64,000 nt of DNA from Sitta carolinensis (GCA_032173965.1 CM063298.1:10663501-10727500), one strand, 5' to 3'. Counted from the stretch's first letter, positions 43,033 to 55,874 are shown. Numbers and translations: made by a program. Notes: generated by a model not told the origin, from the letters alone.

Positions 43033-45344
43033 GTAAGGGCTCTGTGGAGAGGGTTGTGCTCGGTATTCCTGTCTGCTTCGAGGGAGAGCTTTACAGGGAA
43101 GAGATTTGTGCTGGATCCTGGCTCTAGTCTGGCTCCAGCTGGGTGTCTGGAGGAGCAGAAGTGATGCTGTGCACTGGAAAGGAGAATGGAGAGGTGTGTG
43201 TCCAGTCTTTGCTGTTTGGGAGGTAACTGATTGATGAAACTGAAAGATTTTGGTAAAATAAAATGAGATTGGGATCCAGCTGACTCTGCCGCCCTCTTTT
43301 AATGGTTAAATTTCAGCTGCATTGACAAAACAGCTTGGAAAATTGCTACAGAAATCGTTTCATCCACACAAAGCTCGGGTGTGTACAGAAAATCATTCCA
43401 TGACAGGTGAATTTTACCAGATTTTTCACAAACTTTATGCAGTCAAAACCTGTGGAGATTTGTTGGTTCAGTGATCATTGGTTCCAAGTTAGGGAGTCCT
43501 TAGTATTTGGTTTCCTGCTGGATAAAGATCTCTTCCCCTCTGATGCTAATCAGGTTCTCATTCTTTTCTCTCTTTTCCCAGAGCAGGTGTCTCTGACCAT
43601 GCCAGGGGTGTTGTTTGGAGATGATGGTCATTAAGGGTCATTAAGGGTCATTAAGGGTCATTAATGGTCATTTTCTCCTCTGTCTTCTGTGCTCTTCCCA
43701 GCCTGTTAAGTCCATCAGGCCTTGCCTAGTGGAACAATGCCCTGGAAAGAAACTTCAGTTCCCTTCCCCAAGGACAAAGGCAAACAAACCTGACTGAAGT
43801 TATAAAATTAAAAATGTTAAACTCGGTGTATTTTCCAATGCCCTCACCTCACCCATGCAGGCAGCAGCTCCGAGGGATCTGTGGGGTGCTGCTGTTTTTT
43901 CAGGATTCCCCAGTGGTGGATAAGACGGATTAAGTTTATTTTTTGGGAGCAGCTGTCATGAAGTGAATCTTTTGAGAACAAGTCCCTGGGTCTGTTGTGA
44001 CACATGGGAAGCCTTCTGCATCCTTCAGGCTTCTCTTCAGTGGGTGCTGTGTGGGCAGGCTTCTCAGCTGAGCCACAGAGCAGTGCTGGAGGACTCGGAG
44101 GCAATGGGAAGGACGGGAAAACCAAACCACAAGAGGGATGAAAGAGCACAATGCTGCTGTCTGTTTGCAGTGAGGCTGGGCTGAGAGGTTTAATTACCTT
44201 GTGCAGGTAATTAAGATGCAGAGCAGTGAGGACAAATATGTCAGATTCAAATCTAAAATTAGCACTGGGGGCCTAAAATTAAACACCTAAATTACCAGAT
44301 GTGCGCAATAGTCAAAACTGCTGTTGATTTGAAAGCAGAGTGTGGATATTTATCAGTATTGGAAATCAGACCAGCAAGTTCAATCTTGAACGTGGGTTTA
44401 AAAGGCTGAACTTTAATTCACCCATGGGAACCCTTGGTCCTGGGGCTGAGGAAGTGAATTCCTCTCTCACCCGGGTGTGTGATGGGAGGGATGTGCTGGG
44501 GGTTGTTTTCAAAGCAAAGGGGGAGGGTTTTGATCCCTGGCTATCACCTGGCTGTGCCTCAGCTCTGGGGACTGGTGCTCATCCCTGCCATTCTCCAGAG
44601 TCCAAGTTAAGGATGAGGTTTGTGATTCCTGCGGGCTCAGAGTGGCCTCAGCTCGAGGGGCTCTTGTATCAGGAGCTGCAGGTATTTTTTACTTTGCTGT
44701 TCCCATTTCAAAATAAACTCTCTGCCTCCTTTTGCTGTGGTCCCCTCTACCTCTACCCCTTTTTAATTTTTCTTTCCTTTGGAGATTTGGACACCTCGAT
44801 GCTGTTGCCCAACTTTCCTCCTCCAGCAGTGTTTTACAACCATCTCTCCCTGCGGACAGCAGCATCCTCAGCACTCAGGGAAGCTGAAGCCTCCTTCCTA
44901 TTAGGAGATAATGGATTGGGAAGATGTGTGGGATGAGTCATTTGTTTGTCAGAGTGCTGTGTGCCACCGGGAGGTCAGCACCCATTGCTGAGTAATCCCG
45001 AGGATGGCTGTGGTTAATATTGCATCACTGCTTTCCAGATTCGAGCCTGGCTGGCACTATCAATTAATCGCTGACCTTTTGATGCATTTTGTGTTCTTGA
45101 AACAAGGCAGGGACAATCAGATAAAATGAGTCTTCTGGGAGCCTGCCCTCCAGGTTTTCTTCTCTTTAATAATTTTTCTCATGCTGTTCTGGTGGTAGGC
45201 AAGAGCTTCTCCCTTCCTTTCCCTGATGAAGTCACAGCACATTACCCTTGAATTTCTCATTTGCTTTGCTCTTTCCCTTTCCACCTCACATTCCTGATTG
45301 CTTATCAGATTGTTCTGCACTCAGGAAGCTGCTCACAGGTTCTC
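43033..45344 (+). other. Intron, no feature recognised apart from a small array
   Basis: Unique-looking sequence apart from the short GGTCATTAAG array at 43624. No gene, RNA or transposon is identified. Confidence 0.45.
43624..43670. repeat. Short tandem array GGTCATTAAG
   Basis: Four to five copies of a 10-base unit. Confidence 0.9.
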
Positions 45345-45650
45345 ATAGAATCACAGAATCCTTTGGGTTGGAAGGGACCTTAAAGCTCATCCCATTCTGC
45401 CCCCTGCCATGGCAGGGACCCCTCCCACTGTCCCAGGCTGCTCCCAGCCCTGTCCAGGGACACTTCCAGGGATCCACAGTTGCTCTGGGCACCCTGTGTC
45501 AGGGCCTGCCCACCCTCCCAGGGAAGGATTTCTTCCTGATAGCCAACCTCACCCTGCCCTCCTTCAGTCTGAAGTCATCCCCCCTTGTCCTGTCACTGCA
45601 GGCCCTTGCAAACCGTCCTTCTCCAGCATTCTTGCTTCTTTAAAATCCTG
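45345..45650 (-). mobile_element. CR1 3' end
   Basis: TAGAATCACAGAATCCTTTG, GGAAGGGACCTTAAAGCTC, CCCCTGCCATGGCAGGGACC, CCTCCCAGGGAAGGATTTC. Inverted, near-consensus. Confidence 0.9.
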
Positions 45651-46499
45651 ACAAAGTCATTTCCCCTTGCATTGCCGTGTCTGTCCCCAGGGCTGAGCTT
45701 ACACCTGCTCTTTGTGCTGCTGTTGAGTGCCCGTGGATTTTAATCCCCTCTTGTTTTGTCCTGGCCGTGTAAACCCCTGGAGCTCCCGTTTGTGTGTGTA
45801 TCCAGCACACAAAAGCTGATTTCTGAGCAGAGAAGGTCACAGCCATATCAGCCATCAGCAGAGCCCACTTCAATTTCCTGCAGCCCCCAGAGACTGAACA
45901 AGGAGCTGCTGCTGGGTTTGTCACAGGAAGGGATTATGTGCTGGTGTGAGCTCAGATTTACAGCCGAGCCTTTGTCCTGGGAGAGCAGTCCCACGGAGCC
46001 AGGCAGCAGGGGATGGGGAGGGATGGAGGGCTGTGGAGAGCCCTGAAAAGCTGCTCTCCACGTGAAACCCGTGCCAAATGTCAACAGCTTTGGTTAATGG
46101 AGTGCAGGTTGTGCTCTCCCTTCTGCTATCAAAATGGGTATTGCCAAACCCAGAGCCTGGCCTCCCTCCCGGGGGGTGTTTTTGTGTGGGTAAAGCTGTA
46201 CCCCAGGAGCTCGAAGTGAGCTGAGCTGAGCTCAGGCAGTGAAAGCCTCCAGAGGCTGGGTAAATTCACTGAAAAGGGGATTTTAGCAGGAGATTTTCTG
46301 TCTGCAAGTGAGAGCCTGTGTGAGCCTCCCCGTGCAGAGGCTGGTGAGGGCTCCTGTGTGTGTGCAGGGGGTGAGGAGCTGCCACCACGGCCCTGCTGGT
46401 GGCCTCCCTGCTGCTCAAGATGTCCCTTCTCAGGCTCATCTGACATCACATTTAAATATTGAACATTGAACCTCGGAGCTCTGCCAAGCTGGACCTGTC
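45651..46499 (+). other. Intron, no feature recognised
   Basis: No coding, RNA or repeat match is seen. Confidence 0.45.
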
Positions 46500-46740
46500 C
46501 CTGATCCCAACTGCAATCTTTTTGGGGTGAAAAACGATGTTAGGAAGCTCTTCCCTGTGAGGGTGGGGAGGCACAGAGTGCCCAGAGAAGCTGTGGCTGC
46601 CCCTGGATCCCATCCAAGGCCAGGTTGGATGGATCTTGGAGCAGCCTGGGACAGTGGAAGGTGTCCCTGCCATGGCAGAGGGACTGGGTGATCTTTAGGG
46701 TCCCTTCCAACCCAAACCATTCCATGTTTTTGGGGCTGTA
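46500..46740 (+). mobile_element. CR1 3' end
   Basis: GATGTTAGGAAGCTCTTCCC, GGCACAGAGTGCCCAGAGAA, CCTGCCATGGCAGAGG, GGTCCCTTCCAACCCAAACC. Sense. Confidence 0.9.
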
Positions 46741-46744
46741 TGAA

Positions 46745-47100
46745 ACCGATGCCTGCAGAAGCTCCCTGGAGCAGGGGCTGGGCAGAGTCCCAGGAATAAA
46801 GCAGGGATTTATTGAAAGCCCTTGCAAGGCTGCACCTTGGGCAGCACAAGAGCCCGGCCAGGGCTGCAGCCAAGGTGGCCCCGAGTCCGGAGTTTGCCCC
46901 TTGGCTCAGTTCTGCTCCATGCCCACCCTGGCTCCATTGGGCAGTGCCAGCCCCAGGGGATGCAGTCCCACCCTCCCAGCTTGCTCTCCTCACTCGCTGC
47001 TGGTTGCACTTTGTGGGGCTGAGGCTGCAGCGGTGTCCTTGGCTCTGGGCTGGGCAAGGATTGTTCTGTGTGCCTGAGCTGGGAGCAGAACTGGCTGGCA
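46745..47100 (-). mobile_element. LTR-type repeat (family D, copy 2)
   Basis: Shares AATAAAGCAGGGATTTATT, the central GCTCAGTTCTGCTCC and GGTGTCCTTGGCTCTGGGC with 38960-39350. Ends about 170 bases before exon 23. Confidence 0.55.
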
Positions 47101-47268
47101 CTGGGGGAGGAGTGCAGGGACACAGCCCAGGGCACAGCCTGGCAACAGGGCAGAGGAAACTGGAGGCACCAGCAGGACTCACTGACAGCCCTGGGGTCCC
47201 GCTGTGCTGTGAGCTGGGCACTGGGGAGCAGGCAGGGCAGCCCAGCTCCCACACATCTCTGCCTGCAG

Positions 47269-47529
47269 GTGGATGAGCTGAAGGCCAAGCTGGCAGCCCA
47301 AGAGGTGGAGCTGAAGCAGAAGAATGAGGATGCTGACAAGCTGATCCAGGTGGTGGGGGTGGAGACGGAGAAGGTGAGCAGGAAGAAGGCTGTGGCTGAT
47401 GAGGAGGAGAGGAAGGTGGCCCTCATCACCCAGGAGGTCGAGCAGAAGCAGAAGGATTGTGAGGAGGACCTGGCCAAGGCTGAGCCTGCCCTGGAAGCTG
47501 CCCAGGCTGCTCTCAACACCCTCAACAAG
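47269..47529 (+). CDS. DNAH17: DNAH17 exon 23 of window: stalk coiled coil CC1
   Basis: Eighty-seven codons, [70 protein letters not shown], phase 0 at both ends. Strongly charged heptads form the outgoing stalk helix; [13 protein letters not shown] is the family signature just before the stalk head. Acceptor CTGCCTGCAG, donor AAG/gtgagg. Confidence 0.97.
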
Positions 47530-47624
47530 GTGAGGACTCCCAGTGTTTTCAGGGGGAGAGGGGCTGTGTTGTCTGATGGCATTGTATTGTCCCTTCTCCA
47601 ACTTCCTCCCTTCTGGTGCTTAAG

Positions 47625-48055
47625 TGTTTAAAAAAAGATTGGATGAGGCACTGAGTGCCATGGTTTTGTTGACTGGGTGGACTTGATGATCTCAAAGATC
47701 TTTTCCAGCCCCATTCATTCTGTGACTCTGGGGTTCCTGGTGGAACTCGGAGCACCCACGAGGCTGCACCACGTTCACTCATTGCCATGGAGAGGAGCAG
47801 ACAAAGCTGGTCCAATGGAAGATGCCCTGGGAAAAAGTGTGATCAGGAGATGAGCATTGCTCTGATTGCAGGAGATTGGTTTTGGAGGGATGTTTGTGCC
47901 TTGGAAGGTTTGTCCTTCAAGGGTGCTCCAGGAGTTCCCGTTTGATGTGACACTCAGTGCCAAGGTTTAGCTGATGAGGAGGTGTTAGGTCACAGGTTGG
48001 ACTCGATGATCTCAAAGGTCTTTTCCAGCCTGGTCCATCCTGTGGTTCTGTGATG
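47625..48055 (+). mobile_element. Two CR1 3' ends
   Basis: One lies at 47625-47740 (GTGTTTAAAAAAAGATTGGA, GAGTGCCATGG, TTGATGATCTCAAAGATC, CATTCTGTGACTCT). A second lies at about 47950-48055 (ACTCAGTGCCAAGGTTTAGC, GGTTGGACTCGATGATCTC, TGTGGTTCTGTGA). The stretch between is not CR1. Confidence 0.85.
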
Positions 48056-49762
48056 TGCCTGAGAGATGCACCTGCAATTTGTTTTGGTCTGCAGTTCATG
48101 CAGCGTCCTGGGGCAGCAGCCTCCACTGCACCCAGCTGGAAAACCACAGCTGGAAACCCCCAGCCACAGCAAGGCCTCACACCATGGCTCAATCCCTGCT
48201 GGGGGACAGGAAAGCACCTTGGAGCCATCCAGAATGGGGTTTCTCTTGGATTAGCTTTTGGGAAGGAGGTAGCTTTGCATTTCCTTCGTGGGAGGGAAAG
48301 GACTCTGCAAAAGGAAAACGTCTCTCCATTAGTTCCAGGTTTGTGCTGGAGCTGTAGAATCTCTCATTAGGCAAAGATGGGGAAAGGCTGGGATTTTCTC
48401 CAGGGAACTGTAAAGCAGCAGTAGCAGAGCAGTGGAAGCCATGGGCTCCTTTACCTGCTGACTGGAGATGTATCAGAGAGCCCAGCCTGCTCGCTGACAT
48501 GAATAATCAGCAATGTTCATGTCTGTTTGTACAGTTTCTGCCCAATTATCTCAGCCTTCTTCCTTTGACTGCAGGGTTTTTGCAACATTAACAAGGAACA
48601 CAGTGAGAAAAGCTGCTGGGCAGAATCCAGTGATAAATCCATATAGTCAGTGAGGATGTGGATACATGGACATTTCTGTGATGGTGTCACCAGCCAGAGC
48701 AAGAGAAGAGCAGCCATGGCCACTGGGACATGTCCAGGCTGTTTCCTCCTCATCAGCTGCACATCAAACCCTCCTTGGTTTCTGCTGCTGTGTTTGTGCT
48801 GGGAGCATTATTCTTCTAAATAATCCCTCTCAGGAGAGCTGGCCCTGCTCAGCCTTGCCAGGGTTAATTCTCTCTGTGTTCCTGACAGCTTAAACTTTCC
48901 TTTTCCTTTTTTTTTTTTTTTTTTTTATTCCATATGAGCCAAGAAGTGACCATGGGCTGGCCCAGCCTGGCTGTGGCTGTGTGGGTGGGACCTGCTGCAG
49001 CCCCTCTGGCCCCTGCTGTAATGCCTTTGGCAGGGGCTGGTGGCAGTGAGAGTGACTGAGACAAACTGAGAAGCTATTTAAAGTGTTGTGGAGAGATAAG
49101 TCTATACATATATGAGATAATTACATATATATGGATGATAATTAAGGCAATTGTTACATGGACAATGATGAATGGCATGTGGGTTGGGATAGACCCAGTG
49201 CAGAGTACCTGCAAAATAAAAAAAACTGCAAAGCCAGGTGTGATAGCGAGTTTGGAAACTTGGCAAATCAGGAGTTAGAGACAAAAATGCCCTTTTGGCT
49301 CCTTCAGTGCAGTCTGGCCTGGGCTTTCTCAGCAGCTGCATTCCCTGAACCCTGAGGGCTGCAGGATGTGGGAATCACAGGATGGCTTTGGCATTGGCAT
49401 CTCAGCTCAGGTAGGAGGGAGCATGAAGGATGCTCTGAAGGTTGTTTTAGAGGTCCTGAGTGTTGTTTCTATAGGTTTCATTCTCATTTATCCCAATCTT
49501 CTGAGAGGGCATCAAACCTCCTGCTCCCTCAGGAGCCTGGGGAGCAGCAGTGTGCTGTGCTGGTCCCAGGTGGGATGTCAGGAGCAGGGAATGGAGCAGG
49601 TGTGCTGCAGACATGCAGAGCAGTGATCTAAAGGCAGCACTGCTGGGGCCGCGAGGAGCCCAATTTATCAGATTGATAGCCTGGGAGCCTGACTCTATTA
49701 GTGGCAGAGTGAAAAGAGAGCCCATCCATTTTTATCTAACAACCTTGTTTTCCCCTTTTCAG
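48056..49762 (+). other. Intron, no feature recognised
   Basis: Contains a poly-T run at about 48902-48926. No gene or repeat family is identified. The acceptor is TTCCCCTTTTCAG. Confidence 0.45.
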
Positions 49763-50188
49763 ACCAATCTGACAGAGCTGAGGTCCTTTGGGTCACCTCC
49801 TTCTGCTGTCAGCAACGTCACCGCGGCTGTGATGGTGCTGACGGCACCGGCAGGGAAGATCCCCAAGGACAGGAGCTGGAAAGCTGCCAAAGTGGCCATG
49901 GCGAGGGTGGACAGCTTCCTGGACTCCTTGATCAAGTTCAACAAGGAGAACATCCACGAGAACTGCCTCAAAGCCCTCCAGCCCTACCTGCAAGACCCCG
50001 AGTTCAACCCCGAGTTCGTGGCCACCAAGTCGTCGGCGGCGGCCGGGCTGTGCTCGTGGGTGCTGAACGTGGCGCGCTTCCACCGCCTCTTCTGCGAGGT
50101 GCAGCCCAAGAGGCAGGCCCTGGACAGGGCCAACGCCGAGCTGGCTGCAGCCCAGGACAAGCTGGCCACTGTCAAGGCCAAAATCACC
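49763..50188 (+). CDS. DNAH17: DNAH17 exon 24 of window: microtubule-binding domain
   Basis: The largest exon, 142 codons, phase 0 at both ends: TNLTELRSFGSPPSAVSNV, GKIPKDRSWKAAKVAMARVD, FNKENIHENCLKALQPYL, EFVATKSSAAAGLCSWVLN, and the start of returning helix CC2 (EVQPKRQALDRANAEL). This globular head at the stalk tip contacts the tubulin groove. The insertions and FNKENIHENCL wording are what favour DNAH17 over DNAH9. GC-rich. Confidence 0.97.
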
Positions 50189-50394
50189 GTGAGTGCCCTT
50201 GGGGGGAGCCAGCCTGCTTGTCCCTGCTTGGGGGGAATCCTCTGCTTTGGGCAGAGCTGCTCCAAAGCAGGGGGGGAATCCAAAGGGTTGGGGCTTGCAG
50301 GGTTTGCTCTGCCTCCTGAAATCCAGCCCTGTGCTGGGCTGAGCCCCAGGGTGGGCAGCAGGGAGGGCAGGGGGGGATTCAGCCCCTGTGCTCA

Positions 50395-50900
50395 GGTGAG
50401 ACCACACCTGCAGAGCTGCCCCAGCACAGGCAGGAGCTGGAGCTGCTGCAGAGAGCCCAGAGGAGGCCGTGGAGCTGCTCCAAGGGCTGGAGCCCCTCTG
50501 GAGCCAGGCTGGGAGAGCTGGGGGTGCACACCTGGAGCAGAGAAGGCTCCAGGGAGAGCTCAGAGCCCCTGGCAGGACCCAAAGGGGCTCCAGGAGAGTG
50601 GAGAGGGACTGGGGACAAGGGATGGAAGGACAGCACACAGGGAATGGCTTCAGACTGGAAGAGATGAAATTTAGGTTTAGTTAAAGGGAAGAAATTGTTT
50701 CCTGTGAGGAGGTGAGGCCCTGGCACAGGGTGCCCAGAGCAGCTGTGGCTGCCCCTGGATCCCTGGAATGTCCAAGGCCAGGCTGGACAGGACATGGAGC
50801 CCCTGGGACAGTGGAAGGTGTCCCTGCCATGGCAGGGGTGGAAAAGGCTGGTCTTTAACATCCCTTCCAACCCAAACCACTCTGTGACTCCGTGACAGAA
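50395..50900 (+). mobile_element. CR1 3' fragment
   Basis: GGTGAGACCACACCTGCAGA, GGAGCTGCTGCAGAGAGCCC, CCAGGGAGAGCTCAGAGCC, CCTGCCATGGCAGG, CATCCCTTCCAACCCAAACC, TCTGTGACTCCGTGA. About 500 bases, sense. Confidence 0.9.
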
Positions 50901-53169
50901 TATTGCTGCTTTCTCAATTTCCTCTGTTCTCCTCCAGCCTTGCTCACACCCAAAGAGGAAGGCTAAATGTGAATCCTTGTTATTCCCACCTAATTTTTTA
51001 AATGTAGTTTACCTCTTCTCCTGGGTCCTCAGAAAACTCATTATCTCACTCCAGTGTGTTCCCAGGGTGCTGCCCAGGGCAGGGCTGGGAGCTGGAGGCT
51101 GATTCAGTGCTGGGAGCACCAAGCTGGGCTGGCTGCACACTCAGTCCCTGGTTTTGCAGGATGACAACTGCTCTTGCAGGAGCCTCATTTGTCACAGCAC
51201 AGCTCCCTGGCAGCACATCTTGAATGTTATTTGGATTTTTGCTACTTAAAAAAAAAAAAATTTAAAAAAACCCCTGAATAGAAGAAATTACAGCGTGATT
51301 AAAAGTGCATTTCCACCGAGTGTAGAGTGAGGCCTTTATCATTTTCCTTCAGAAAATTATCTCTATGTGAAAACACATCCTGCTTTATCCTGCTTTTCTC
51401 CCTGCCCCCTCCCAGCACGATACCTGCTAAGAGCAGGGTGTGGGGAGCAGCTGCTCCAGCACCTGCCTGGTTTTGGGGAGTTTTGGGATCCACTCTGTGG
51501 CTGGGCTGGACCCCCAGCAGGAGCAGGGGTCCCGTGAGTGAGAGCCCTCTGCTTCCTCACCCCTTCCACCAGCACCTCACCCCGTTAGAAACCCATCACT
51601 CTTTTGATGTTTGCAAGGGTTTATCGTGCTTAAAATGCTTACTACACTTGTTAACTAAAAATACGAGAAAACGCTGCTGAGCTGGCCCCTTCCTGCAGCA
51701 GATGAAAGGAGGCACCTGAAGCAGGGAGGGATTTAGAGAGCTTTGGTGGTTAATTCTCCCACCTCAGATGTGCCATACAGTGCTGGGGAACTTTTTTCAT
51801 TCCTTGATGCTGCTCTTTTCCAAAGCTTTTTATGCCTGGGCTTTTTCTTTTTTTCTTTTTTCTTTTTTTTTTTTTTTTTTTTTTCCTTTCAAAGGAGTGG
51901 GATTTTGTTAAAGAAAATTGCAATCTTTGGGGAGATTACTGGTGCTCTTCTGGCACTCTCTTAGAGAACTGCCTGCTTTGGGAGCCTTCTCCTCTCTGCA
52001 GGGTAGTGTGGGATGGATGTGTAGGTATATCCTCACTTATCTGGGATAGTTCACTGCTGTGTGCTGATTCATACCTGCTCACAGCTGGGCCCCAAGCTGT
52101 CTCAAACTCATTTCTATTAATAAATGAGAAAATTCCCATTGTCCCAAACATTCAGGAATTTCTGTCTTCTTTGCCTGCCTGGGAATGGAGTGCTCTGCCC
52201 CTGGGGCTGGTGGAGGTAGGAGTGAGAGGTGTATCCACAGCTGCATTTGTGTGCCCCTGCTGGGGCCCTGCAGGGCCGAGCTGTGCCTGTATTCTATAGA
52301 AACTCAATTATCACATCGTGGGTTTGTAGTGGGTTATGATACAAACGAGCCTTTGTAGGCTGGTCGATCCACATGCACACAGGGACAGAAACTTTTGGTG
52401 TCGTTGTCCCAAGGCAGGTCAAGGAAAGGCTGCTCTGAGTCTCCCAGTACCCAGGAGGGCTGCAGAGAGCTCTAATATAATCCTTTTTCATTTTCAGGTT
52501 TGTTTCTAGTGTGTAGCTCAATGTTAAAGTGATTTACAAGCAGTTTAGCCTTAAGCAGTCTGCATCGGGTGCAGATAAAATCAATTATTACTTCTCTTAT
52601 CAGTAGTGAAATGCTCCAAGTGCTTGTGGGAGCTGTTGGTTTGGTTTAGATCCGAGTGTGAACTGCAAGGGCCTCTCCAGTTTTTCCTGCAGGGGCTTTG
52701 GGCTCTTCCTGCCCCTCCAGCCCCCTGACCTGCAGGGGATGTGGTTCCACCTCACTGGGGGCTCCTGGCACCCTCTAGGGCAGCTCTGAGAGCAGAACCA
52801 GCTCAGTCACTTGTTCTATCCCTTGCTGGAAACTGTGTGAGGGCATGGCTTGGAGACAGTTCAGGCAGAACTCCAGGGATTTGATCCAGAACTCCAGGAG
52901 CCCCTGGGGGATTTGAGCACAACTTGGGCAATCAGCAGAGCCCCAAGTACTGGCCAGAGGCAAGGGGCTCTCTCATCAGGAAACAGCAGATTTGGGTGCT
53001 CCTTCCTCAGCCATAGCACTCATCACCAGGGCCCAGCCAGAAGCCTCAAATAAATTCATTTTGTGTGTCCTTTGCCTCTGGCTGTGCCGAGGGGGTGAGT
53101 TCCAAGCAGTGGCACAGCCCAGCCCTGCCTGGATGAGCTGGGCTGGAGCTTGGCCAGCTCTGGGCAAGG
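50901..53169 (+). other. Intron, no feature recognised
   Basis: Contains a poly-A at 51248 and a long poly-T at about 51843-51885. No gene or named repeat is identified. Confidence 0.45.
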
Positions 53170-53640
53170 GTTTGTCTCAGGATCCCAGGATCCCAGAATG
53201 GTTTGGGCTGGAAGGGATCACAAAGCCCACGCAGTGCCCTCCCTGCCATGGCAGGGACCCCTCCCACTGTCCCAGGGGCTCCAAGCCCTGTCCAGCCTGG
53301 CCTGGGGCACTCCAGGGATCCAGGGCAGCCACAGCTGCTCTGGGAATTCCAGCCCACCCCTCACAGGAAGCAATTCCATCCCAGTTTCCCATTCCTCCCT
53401 GCCCTCTGGCAGTGGGAAACCATTCCCTGTGTGTTGTCCCTCCGTCCCTTGTGCCCAGTCCCTCTCCAGCTCTCCTGGAGCCCCTGGGCCCTGGCAGGGC
53501 TCTGAGCTCTCCCTGGAGCCTCCTCCTCTCCAGACTGGACACCTCCAGCTCTCTCAGTCTCCAGAGCAGAGGGCTCCAGCCCTTGGAGGATCTTCATGGC
53601 CCTTTGGACTCCTGCAACATCTCCACACCCTCGCTGAGCT
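53170..53640 (-). mobile_element. CR1 3' fragment
   Basis: CCAGAATGGTTTGGGCTGG, CCCTCCCTGCCATGGCAGGG, CAGTGGGAAACCATTCCCTG, TCTGAGCTCTCCCTGGAGCC. Inverted; its distal end lies about 45 bases before exon 25. Confidence 0.9.
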
Positions 53641-53686
53641 GCCCAGACCGTGCTGTTGCTGACTGCCTCCTGTTTTCCACCCGCAG

Positions 53687-53806
53687 CGCCTCAACGAGAA
53701 CCTGGGCAAGCTGACAGCCAGGTTTGAGAAGGCCACATCAGACAAAGTCAGGTGTCAGCAGGAGGCTGAGGCCACAGCCTGCACCATCAGCCTTGCCAAC
53801 CGCCTG
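53687..53806 (+). CDS. DNAH17: DNAH17 exon 25 of window: stalk coiled coil CC2
   Basis: Forty codons, [40 protein letters not shown], phase 0 at both ends. This is the returning stalk helix; the heptads pair with those of exon 23. Acceptor CCACCCGCAG, donor CTG/gtgagt. Confidence 0.96.
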
Positions 53807-54189
53807 GTGAGTGCCAGCAGGGCAGCTCTGTGGCCCCAGAGGGAGGGAGCAGGGCCGGGCTGGCCCCTGTGCACACAGCACATCCCGTCCTCCCGTGCTT
53901 TTGGAAATGTTTCCTGCACTGCAGCAGCTTTCAGGAATGGAAACGCTTCTGCAGTGTGTGTGTGTCAGGGCAGCTCTGTGGTTAAAGTGCTGCCATCACA
54001 ACTCTCACCTCCTTCTTGGGGCTGCAATGTGTGAGCAGGTACGGGTGGGCCAAGTGATGCGAGTCAAAAATGGTATCGTAAAAACACAGGTGTGAGTGTG
54101 CCCGTAGCTTTGCAGGTTCTGAAATGACAAGCATTAGAGTGAAAAGCTCTCTAAAAGCCTCAGTCTCCCTCTAGTCAGAGTACAAAGGT
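53807..54189 (+). other. Intron, no feature recognised
   Basis: No coding or repeat match is seen. Confidence 0.45.
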
Positions 54190-54520
54190 GTTTAGAGAGG
54201 GGCCTACAAGGGATTCCAGAGGGATTTAGCACCAGGAACTGTAGTGACAGGACAAGGGAGAATGAGGAGACTGAAAGAGGGGAAAATTAATTTGGAAATA
54301 TGGAAATCCTTCCCTGGGAGGATGGGAAAGGGATGGGATGGAATTCCCAGAGCAGCTGGGGCTGCCCCTGGATCCCTGGCAGTGCCCAAGGCCAGGCTGG
54401 ACAGGGCTTGGAGCCCCTGGGACAGTGGGAGGGGGCCCTGCCATGGCAGGGAGGGCACTGGGGGGGCTTTTAGGTCCTTTCCAACCCCATCCCTTCCATG
54501 GTTCTGTGGTTCTGTGCCAC
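54190..54520 (+). mobile_element. CR1 3' end
   Basis: CAGAGCAGCTGGGGCTGCCC, CCCAAGGCCAGGCTGGACAG, CCTGCCATGGCAGG, GGTCCTTTCCAACCCCATCC, GGTTCTGTGGTTCTGTG. Confidence 0.9.
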
Positions 54521-55874
54521 CACATCCCAGGCCATGACGTGGGAACTGCTCCCAGTCTCAACAGTTCTATGATTTTATACTGTCAACAATTCATCATTTC
54601 TGCAGCGTAGGCAAGGAACTCCTTGCCTCCCCACTTCCTGCTGTGCACTGCCACCCTCTCCTGTGTCACCCTGGCTTGGATCTAGGAATAGGCCCTGACA
54701 GCCCTCACTGATGTGCAGCTCATCTGACATTCAGGATGTGTCACTGGCGTGGCTGTGGGTAGGAATGAGTCCCCAGACTTGGGAACAAACACGTCTGAGG
54801 TTGTGTGAAGAACGCGACTGGAGATGGAGAGTGCTGCTCTGCTGAACGGGGAGGGCTGAAGGCAGCTCCATCACAGGGCCAGGCTGGCACCTCACGAGCT
54901 CCAGGTGGCCTCAGGAAGGTGCCCCAGCATCCAAGGCATGGGATCTGTGCACCACAAAGGCAGGCTGGCTGCGGAGTGGTGTTTGTGAGTGGGTGTGTGC
55001 TAATGCGGAGGAGGAAATTTAGCGGTGACAAATGCTAAATAACGTGTGCAGGGAAAACAAACTGTAATCATGCAGTTACATGGATAGGGCCTAATTGCAC
55101 TATTATCACTCACAGAGAGCTCTTGGAGTTGTTGCAGAGAGTTCTCAGGAACAGCAGCGTGGCACTTGACAGGAGGAAAAAAAAGACAAATTGAATATTA
55201 CTAATTGGTAGGAAAAAGCCTCAGGAACCAGAAGTTAAGCATCGTTGTATTGAGTCTGTCAGTGCCTGCAGCCCACATGTGGTCACCCTGTCTGAGCAGG
55301 CTGTGGGCAGCCTAGAAAAGCTACAGCAAAATGTGTGAGCCCTTCCACCTGGGAAGAGAGGGAATGGATTAGGGCTCTTCATTTTGGAAAAGGTGTAGAG
55401 GGGAGGGATGTGACAGAAGCTCTGTAATCATGGCTGGTGTGCACGAGGTGGGTGAGGAATGGTTGTTCCCTCTCTGTCATTATCAAAGAGCCAAGGTAAT
55501 CCAAGGAGGAGCTTTTGATTTGCCTCTTGCTAAATAAAAGGAATTCCAATGACTTCTAGGATCTGAGGTGGGATGTCTTGAATGTATTAGACATGGCAGT
55601 ACTGTGTGATCCAAGGAGAAGAAAAGACCTCCAGGACCTAAGGAGATCAAAAGTAATGTGAGCAAATTAATTAGGGGTATGGAAGCAACTCTGAGTACCA
55701 GGAAAATCAGATCAATGAAGACTTCTTGTCCTTAGAGGGGCTGTGGGATTAATATGGGAGCTGACCTCAAGGAGTCTGGAGGGAAGACCTATGGATGCTT
55801 CATTTATGGCAGGGCAGAAAGGCCAGCAGAGGCATTTCTGCAGGTGTCTGTTAGTTCTTGTGCTCATCAGAATA
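54521..55874 (+). other. Intron, no feature recognised
   Basis: No coding or named repeat match is seen. Confidence 0.45.

Noticed and set aside
47781..47794. ATTGCCATGGAGAG as a third X-box
   Set aside because: Both outer positions mismatch, and it lies between CR1 pieces; too weak to list as a site.
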